From the NCBI GenBank assembly GCA_016281165.1, contig JAEEIC010000073.1:1-9222 (forward strand): DNA of 9,222 nt, in the 5' to 3' direction. Of the stretch, positions 6,390-9,222 are shown one piece after another (the first letter of the stretch is position 1; the number at the start of each line of letters is the position of its first letter). The notes below the pieces were generated by a model. It did not search any database and was not told the origin of the DNA. It saw only the letters and a list, made by a program, of their open reading frames with translations. Source of the DNA: Bacillota bacterium. Its GTDB lineage: Bacteria; Bacillota; Clostridia; Peptostreptococcales; Anaerovoracaceae. The translations under genes were made by a program, and so were the position numbers.

Positions 6390-6425
6390 CGCCTTCCAAA
6401 CATATCGTCCGCGCCGTCCTGGATG

Positions 6426-6434
6426 TGATATAAT
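6426..6434 (+). promoter_or_regulatory. Extended -10 promoter of the DUF2334 lipoprotein gene
   Basis: TGATATAAT (6426-6434) is a perfect extended -10 (TGnTATAAT). No recognisable -35 lies 17 bases upstream (CGTCCG), as is common for extended -10 promoters. The ribosome binding site GGAGGA is at 6450-6455. Confidence 0.65.
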
Positions 6435-6461
6435 CATAAAAACGTTTTCGGAGGATCGGGC

Positions 6462-7697
6462 ATGAAAAGAGCGGGAAAAATAAAAGAAAAAAGATCAGCC
6501 GGCACGCGGGCGCTCGCGGTCCTTGCCGCGGCTGTGCTCATGCTGCTCTGCGCCTGCGGCGGGGCGCAGGAGGCTCCCGCGCCCGAATTCATCCCGTCTT
6601 TTTCGGGAGAGTATCCGGTCTTTTTCGCCGGCGTTGATACCGGAGCCGCCGTCAGGCTCTGGGGGACCCGTCCCTATACCGACCCCGAAGCTCTCCGCGA
6701 GGGCATGGGCCTTGAGCGGAAGGAGCCTGGGGAGCTGCTGTTCCCGCCCGAAACATATGAGGGCAGGGAATATATCTCCCTGGCGGACGCCGCCCTGCTG
6801 TACGGTCTTGACGTATACTTTACCGATGACGGGACTGTGGAGGTCCTGAAGCTCGCCGGGCCTGTCTGGCCTGTCCCCGAAGAGCTTGGGAGCGCCGAAG
6901 CCCCCTGCTACATAAGGCTCGAGGACATCATGGCCGACGAAGGGGCGAACGGACGCTTCACCCACGAAAACCTCAGAAAGCTCAGGGTCATGGCCTCGTA
7001 TCTTCACGCGGTCTCGGACGGGTATTATATCGCCTGGATCCCCTCCTACGCGGATCCCGTCCGCTCCGTATACAACGATATCAGCCGCGACGTCTCGTAT
7101 TACAACGCCGATTTCGTATATACCCTCGACCTGATGAGCGCCCGCGGCGGCATGATAGGCCTTCACGGCCTCACTCACCAGAAGAAGAAGGAGGTCTCGG
7201 CCGACGGCTACGAGTTCGGGAAGCGCTGCGGCCTCTCCGCCAAAGAGGTCGAGCAGAAATACGAAGACGCCCTCGCCATCGCGGACCGCCTGGGCTACGA
7301 GGTCTTCTTCTGGGAGTTCCCCCACTACGAAGCGACGAAGAAGCAGGCCGATCTGGCGGCGAAGCATTTCGGCCTCATATACCAGTGCCACCCCGATCAC
7401 AGGAACGACAGGGCCCTCGACCGCCGTATGTACGGAGACAGAGAGGTCATCTTCCTGCCGACCCCGGCCGACTACGTCTACTCCGAATACGATAAAGACG
7501 GTATACTTGAACGCCTGGCGCAGCTCAAAGGAGACGACGCCCGCAGCCTCTTCATGCATCCCTCCATGGACTACGGCCGTATCAGCGTCGAGGTCCGTGG
7601 CGACGCGGCCGTCTATCACTACGAAGAGAACGGGATCCTTCCCGCGGTCATAAAAGCCATGGCGGAGGGCGGATACCGCTTCAGCGCCGCGAAGTAA
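6462..7697 (+). CDS. Lipoprotein with stalk-like and DUF2334 deacetylase-like domains
   Basis: 411 residues. The N terminus is basic and then hydrophobic (about residues 17-31), ending in a lipobox L29-C-A-C32, so it is inferred to be a lipoprotein anchored on the outer face of the membrane. Residues of about 52-132 ('EYISLADAALLYGLDVYFTDDGTVEVLKL') resemble the copper amine oxidase N-terminal-like stalk domain common in clostridial surface proteins. Residues of about 148-408 match DUF2334, a polysaccharide-deacetylase-like fold: 'YIRLEDI' with D155, 'YYIAWIPSYADP', 'GLHGLTHQ' with H235 and H239 as an H-x3-H metal motif, 'FEFPHYEAT'-like H288, and 'FMHPSMDYG' with H366. The substrate is unknown; a cell-wall or exopolysaccharide amide is plausible. 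GGAGGA (6450-6455) lies 6 bases before the ATG. Only a weak hairpin follows the stop. Confidence 0.87.
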   Translation: MKRAGKIKEKRSAGTRALAVLAAAVLMLLCACGGAQEAPAPEFIPSFSGEYPVFFAGVDTGAAVRLWGTRPYTDPEALREGMGLERKEPGELLFPPETYEGREYISLADAALLYGLDVYFTDDGTVEVLKLAGPVWPVPEELGSAEAPCYIRLEDIMADEGANGRFTHENLRKLRVMASYLHAVSDGYYIAWIPSYADPVRSVYNDISRDVSYYNADFVYTLDLMSARGGMIGLHGLTHQKKKEVSADGYEFGKRCGLSAKEVEQKYEDALAIADRLGYEVFFWEFPHYEATKKQADLAAKHFGLIYQCHPDHRNDRALDRRMYGDREVIFLPTPADYVYSEYDKDGILERLAQLKGDDARSLFMHPSMDYGRISVEVRGDAAVYHYEENGILPAVIKAMAEGGYRFSAAK

Positions 7698-7725
7698 GGC
7701 GCCCTCAAAGACGCGAAGGGCGTCT
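7698..7725 (+). other. Hairpin region after the lipoprotein gene, possible weak terminator
   Basis: Two overlapping, mutually exclusive hairpins can form directly after the stop. CGCCCT (7700-7705) can pair with AGGGCG (7717-7722), or AGACGC (7709-7714) can pair with GCGTCT (7720-7725). No U-tract follows, so intrinsic termination is doubtful. The remaining bases up to the rplM promoter hold nothing else I recognise. Confidence 0.3.
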
Positions 7726-7773
7726 GAAAGCCCTGTTCCTCTTGAGATTCCGACGTTTTCGCGCATTTTCTTC

Positions 7774-7802
7774 TTGACATGTCTTCCCCCTGTAAGTACA
7801 AT
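7774..7802 (+). promoter_or_regulatory. Strong sigma-A promoter of rplM-rpsI
   Basis: A perfect -35 TTGACA (7774-7779), a 17-base spacer and a one-mismatch -10 TACAAT (7797-7802). It is the best promoter in the window, as expected for a ribosomal protein operon. The predicted transcript starts near 7809, leaving a leader of about 181 bases. Confidence 0.88.
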
Positions 7803-7906
7803 AATTGAGCGCGGCTGTGCTCCGCTCGATTTTGGAGAGCTTCGCGCAAGTCATCAAAAGGCGCAGGCTGCCTTTGGCGGCCGTGGCCGAGAGTTACAGT
7901 ACCAGT

Positions 7907-7941
7907 GCCGAAACCGATGGGTGACGACCATCTGAGTAGGC
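7907..7941 (+). repeat. Leader motif copy A
   Basis: Outer stem GCC (7907-7909) with GGC (7939-7941). Internal loop GAAACC (7910-7915) opposite TGAGTA (7933-7938). Inner stem GATGG (7916-7920) with CCATC (7928-7932). Apical loop GTGACGA. The GAA/AGUA pairing fits a bulged-G (loop E) module. Confidence 0.75.
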
Positions 7942-7974
7942 GTCGAAAACGATGCGCAAAGCATCTGAGTAGGC
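7942..7974 (+). repeat. Leader motif copy B
   Basis: The same fold as copy A, abutting it exactly. Outer stem GTC (7942-7944) with GGC (7972-7974), using a U-G pair. Internal loop GAAAAC (7945-7950) opposite TGAGTA (7966-7971). Inner stem GATGC (7951-7955) with GCATC (7961-7965). Apical loop GCAAA. The Shine-Dalgarno sequence starts at the next base. Confidence 0.75.
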
Positions 7975-7989
7975 AAAGGAGGTTAAGAA

Positions 7990-8418
7990 ATGTCATCCTA
8001 CATTGCAAAGCCTTCGGAGATCGAAAGAAAGTGGTACGTGCTCGACGCTGAGGGAAAGACCCTCGGACGTCTCTGCACCGAAGCTGCCATGATCCTCCGC
8101 GGCAAGAAGAAGCCCACCTTCACTCCGTTCCTCGACACCGGCGATTACGTGATCATCATCAACGCCGAGAAGGTCCAGGTCACCGGCAAGAAGGCCCAGA
8201 AGAAGATCTACAAGCATCATTCCGGTTATCCCGGCGGGCTCAAGGAGATCACCTTCGAGAAGCTCCAGGCAAAGGACCCCGAAGAGATCATCCGCCACGC
8301 CGTCAAGGGCATGATGCCCAAGGGACCCCTCGGCAGACAGATGTATAAGAAGCTCAAGGTTTATGCCGGACCCGAGCATAAGCACGCGGCTCAGAAGCCT
8401 GAAGTCTGGAATTTCTAA
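7990..8418 (+). CDS. rplM: 50S ribosomal protein L13
   Basis: 142 residues, the standard length of bacterial L13, an early-assembling 50S protein that binds 23S rRNA. Recognised by 'KWYVLDAEGKTLGRL', 'GKKKPTFTPFLDTGDYV', 'INAEKVQVTGKK', 'HHSGYPGGLKE', 'AVKGMMPKGPLGRQM' and 'LKVYAGPEHKHAAQKPE', all in the expected order. An ideal AAAGGAGG (7975-7982) lies 7 bases before the ATG and touches the structured leader motif. It is the first gene of the conserved rplM-rpsI operon. Codon use is dominated by a few preferred codons (AAG, ATC, CTC), as in a highly expressed gene. Confidence 0.99.
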   Translation: MSSYIAKPSEIERKWYVLDAEGKTLGRLCTEAAMILRGKKKPTFTPFLDTGDYVIIINAEKVQVTGKKAQKKIYKHHSGYPGGLKEITFEKLQAKDPEEIIRHAVKGMMPKGPLGRQMYKKLKVYAGPEHKHAAQKPEVWNF

Positions 8419-8436
8419 TAGGAGGGAATGATCGAA

Positions 8437-8829
8437 ATGGCAAAGATTCAGTACATCGGAACCGGCAGAAGAAAGTCTTCCGTGGCCAGAGTAAGGCTCG
8501 TCCCCGGCACAGGCAACATCACTGTCAACAAGAAGCCCCTCGACGAATACTTCGGCATGGAGCTCCTTAAGAGAGAGGTCAGAAGGCCCCTGCAGCTCGT
8601 CGGCGCTGAAGAGAAGTTCGACGTCATCGCCATCGTGGAAGGCGGCGGCACCACCGGCCAGTCCGGAGCCCTGCGCCACGGCATCAGCAGAGCCCTCGTG
8701 ATGGCAGATCCCGAGAACAGACCCGCCCTCAAGGCCGCAGGCTTCATGACCCGTGACCCGAGGATGAAGGAAAGGAAGAAGTACGGTCTCAAGGCAGCCC
8801 GTCGCGCACCTCAGTTCAGCAAGCGCTGA
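8437..8829 (+). CDS. rpsI: 30S ribosomal protein S9
   Basis: 130 residues from the ATG at 8437, the standard S9 length, beginning in the canonical way (MAKIQYIGTGRRKSSVARV). S9 sits in the 30S head, and its C-terminal tail, here ending in S-K-R, reaches the P-site tRNA. The family blocks 'GTGNITVNKKPLDEYF', 'GGGTTGQSGALRHGISRAL' and 'KYGLKAARRAPQFSKR' are complete. An in-frame ATG at 8428 would add three residues but lies only 2 bases from AGGAGG (8420-8425). The ATG at 8437 has an 11-base spacing and matches the family N terminus. The gap to the rplM stop is 18 bases. Confidence 0.98.
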   Translation: MAKIQYIGTGRRKSSVARVRLVPGTGNITVNKKPLDEYFGMELLKREVRRPLQLVGAEEKFDVIAIVEGGGTTGQSGALRHGISRALVMADPENRPALKAAGFMTRDPRMKERKKYGLKAARRAPQFSKR

Positions 8830-8848
8830 TCGAGACTTCAAAATGCCC

Positions 8849-8884
8849 AAAAACCCCGGAACCATGCGGTTTTCCGGGGTTTTT
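8849..8884 (+). terminator. Rho-independent terminator of rplM-rpsI
   Basis: CCCCGGAA (8854-8861) pairs with TTCCGGGG (8872-8879). Flanking A and T tracts extend the stem, and an inner CC/GG pair closes an ATGC loop. TTTTT, then TTTTTT one base later, follow the stem. It starts 19 bases after the rpsI stop. Confidence 0.92.
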
Positions 8885-8943
8885 CTTTTTTGTTCCGGCT
8901 GTTCCCTTTTGAGGAAATTTGACGCTCTTTATCCCATTTTTGA

Positions 8944-9005
8944 TGGGTTAACCATAGGGGAAAAACCATTTTAGAGCGATGAGTGGGTTAAAAAATAGGG
9001 GAAAA
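8944..9005 (+). repeat. Imperfect direct repeat, two copies
   Basis: Copy 1 is TGGGTTAACC then ATAGGGGAAAA (8944-8964). Copy 2 is TGGGTTAAAAA then ATAGGGGAAAA (8984-9005). They differ by two substitutions and one inserted base in 22 and are spaced 40 bases start to start. The sequence between them shows no further repeat. Confidence 0.7.
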
Positions 9006-9012
9006 TTCCCCT
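8997..9012. repeat. Near-perfect 16-base palindrome
   Basis: AGGGGAA (8997-9003) and TTCCCCT (9006-9012) with a 2-base AA centre. It overlaps the 3' end of the second direct-repeat copy; the first copy lacks the TTCCCCT half. Confidence 0.6.
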
Positions 9013-9222
9013 CCATTCTGAGCTCCACACAGGTGCTCCTATAGAGACAATCTTCTACTCTCGGTATCTTTGTTTTGCTTTGAGTCCTTTTGGCGAAGTT
9101 TATTCCCGTTTATACCATAGGCTTCACGCCAACTCCTCTGCCATTTTTGCAAGCAACACATTTCAAACATCAGCCAATATATTCAACTGACATTTTCATT
9201 TTTACAAATTCCTCTCTATTGA

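Larger units (their letters stand above)
7809..7989 (+). promoter_or_regulatory. Structured 5' leader of rplM-rpsI, probable cis-regulatory RNA
   Basis: A long gene-free leader between a near-consensus promoter and the rplM start. It can form a 7-bp hairpin with a 3-base loop (GGCTGCC 7866-7872 with GGCGGCC 7876-7882, one G-U pair). Two abutting copies of one structured motif follow at 7907-7974, and then directly the AAAGGAGG ribosome binding site at 7975-7982. No terminator-like U-run is present, so regulation would act on translation or stability. L13 of E. coli is known to repress its own operon, and L13 leaders are described in Firmicutes. Whether this sequence belongs to such a family cannot be told by eye. 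Confidence 0.65.
8885..9222. other. A+T-rich intergenic tail without a recognisable gene
   Basis: 338 bases with visibly lower G+C than the rest of the window and no open frame with a ribosome binding site. It holds a direct repeat (8944-8964 and 8984-9005), a small dyad CCCAT/ATGGG (8933-8947) and a palindrome (8997-9012). From about 9013 to the end I see only A+T-rich sequence with stops in all frames. Confidence 0.6.

Noticed and set aside
4584..6428. Plus-strand open frame of 614 codons spanning two minus-strand genes
   Set aside because: It runs antisense to the M20 peptidase and histidine phosphatase, both of which have complete catalytic motifs, binding sites and promoters. The antisense translation shows no domain pattern and is a by-product of high G+C codon bias.
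7698..7773. Possible small gene or RNA gene between the lipoprotein gene and the rplM promoter
   Set aside because: Too short, no binding site or promoter, only small hairpins are visible.
8971..9054. Minus-strand 27-codon open stretch with W-x3-W and I-F-P-Y-F, vaguely like the C-terminal part of IS256-type transposases
   Set aside because: The similarity is a handful of aromatic residues with no flanking continuation in any frame and no terminal inverted repeats. A BLASTx of the tail plus downstream sequence would decide.
9039..9170. Minus-strand frame of 43 codons in the A+T-rich tail
   Set aside because: No ribosome binding site before the ATG, very short, no recognisable motif.

Overview
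The window is 9,222 bases of a G+C-rich bacterial chromosome with ten protein-coding genes I can support. I infer an uncultured, high-G+C member of the Clostridia (Bacillota). The reasons are strong AGGAGG-type ribosome binding sites, sigma-A-like promoters, a DUF3842 gene, a nickel-pincer LarA homologue, a YhbY/YqeI-type RNA-binding protein, and a DUF2334 lipoprotein with a stalk-like domain. No rRNA, tRNA, CRISPR array or intact mobile element was seen.

Layout. Bases 1-862 hold a two-gene plus-strand unit, a YcxB-like membrane protein and YhbY, closed by a hairpin terminator at 885-916. A LarA-type lactate racemase (940-2205, minus) faces it. A divergent promoter region (about 2206-2384) separates LarA from a plus-strand operon of a PaaI-like hotdog protein, a DUF3842 protein and a type II-like cytoplasmic asparaginase. 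The last two overlap by ATGA. A long hairpin (4184-4217) with A and T flanks ends this operon and, from the other side, the converging M20 metallopeptidase gene (minus). A histidine phosphatase gene follows on the minus strand with its own promoter. It is divergent from a lipoprotein carrying a DUF2334 deacetylase-like domain (6462-7697). Then comes the rplM-rpsI operon (ribosomal proteins L13 and S9) with a near-consensus promoter, a 181-base leader and a strong terminator at 8849-8884. The last 338 bases are clearly A+T-richer, have no convincing gene, and contain a direct repeat and a palindrome.

How the genes fit together. Several products look like small-molecule catabolic enzymes: lactate (or other 2-hydroxyacid) racemisation, asparagine hydrolysis, and peptide or acyl-amino-acid hydrolysis. 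They do not form one recognisable pathway. The two ends are ribosome-related: YhbY binds pre-50S particles, and L13/S9 are core ribosomal proteins.

The most interesting signal is in the rplM leader. Two abutting copies (7907-7941 and 7942-7974) of one RNA fold lie immediately before the Shine-Dalgarno sequence. Each has a 3-bp outer stem, an internal loop GAAAMC/UGAGUA that fits a bulged-G (loop E/sarcin-ricin) module, and a 5-bp inner stem with a compensatory C-G/G-C swap between copies. I infer a cis-regulatory RNA controlling L13/S9 synthesis. I could not check whether it matches a known L13-leader family.
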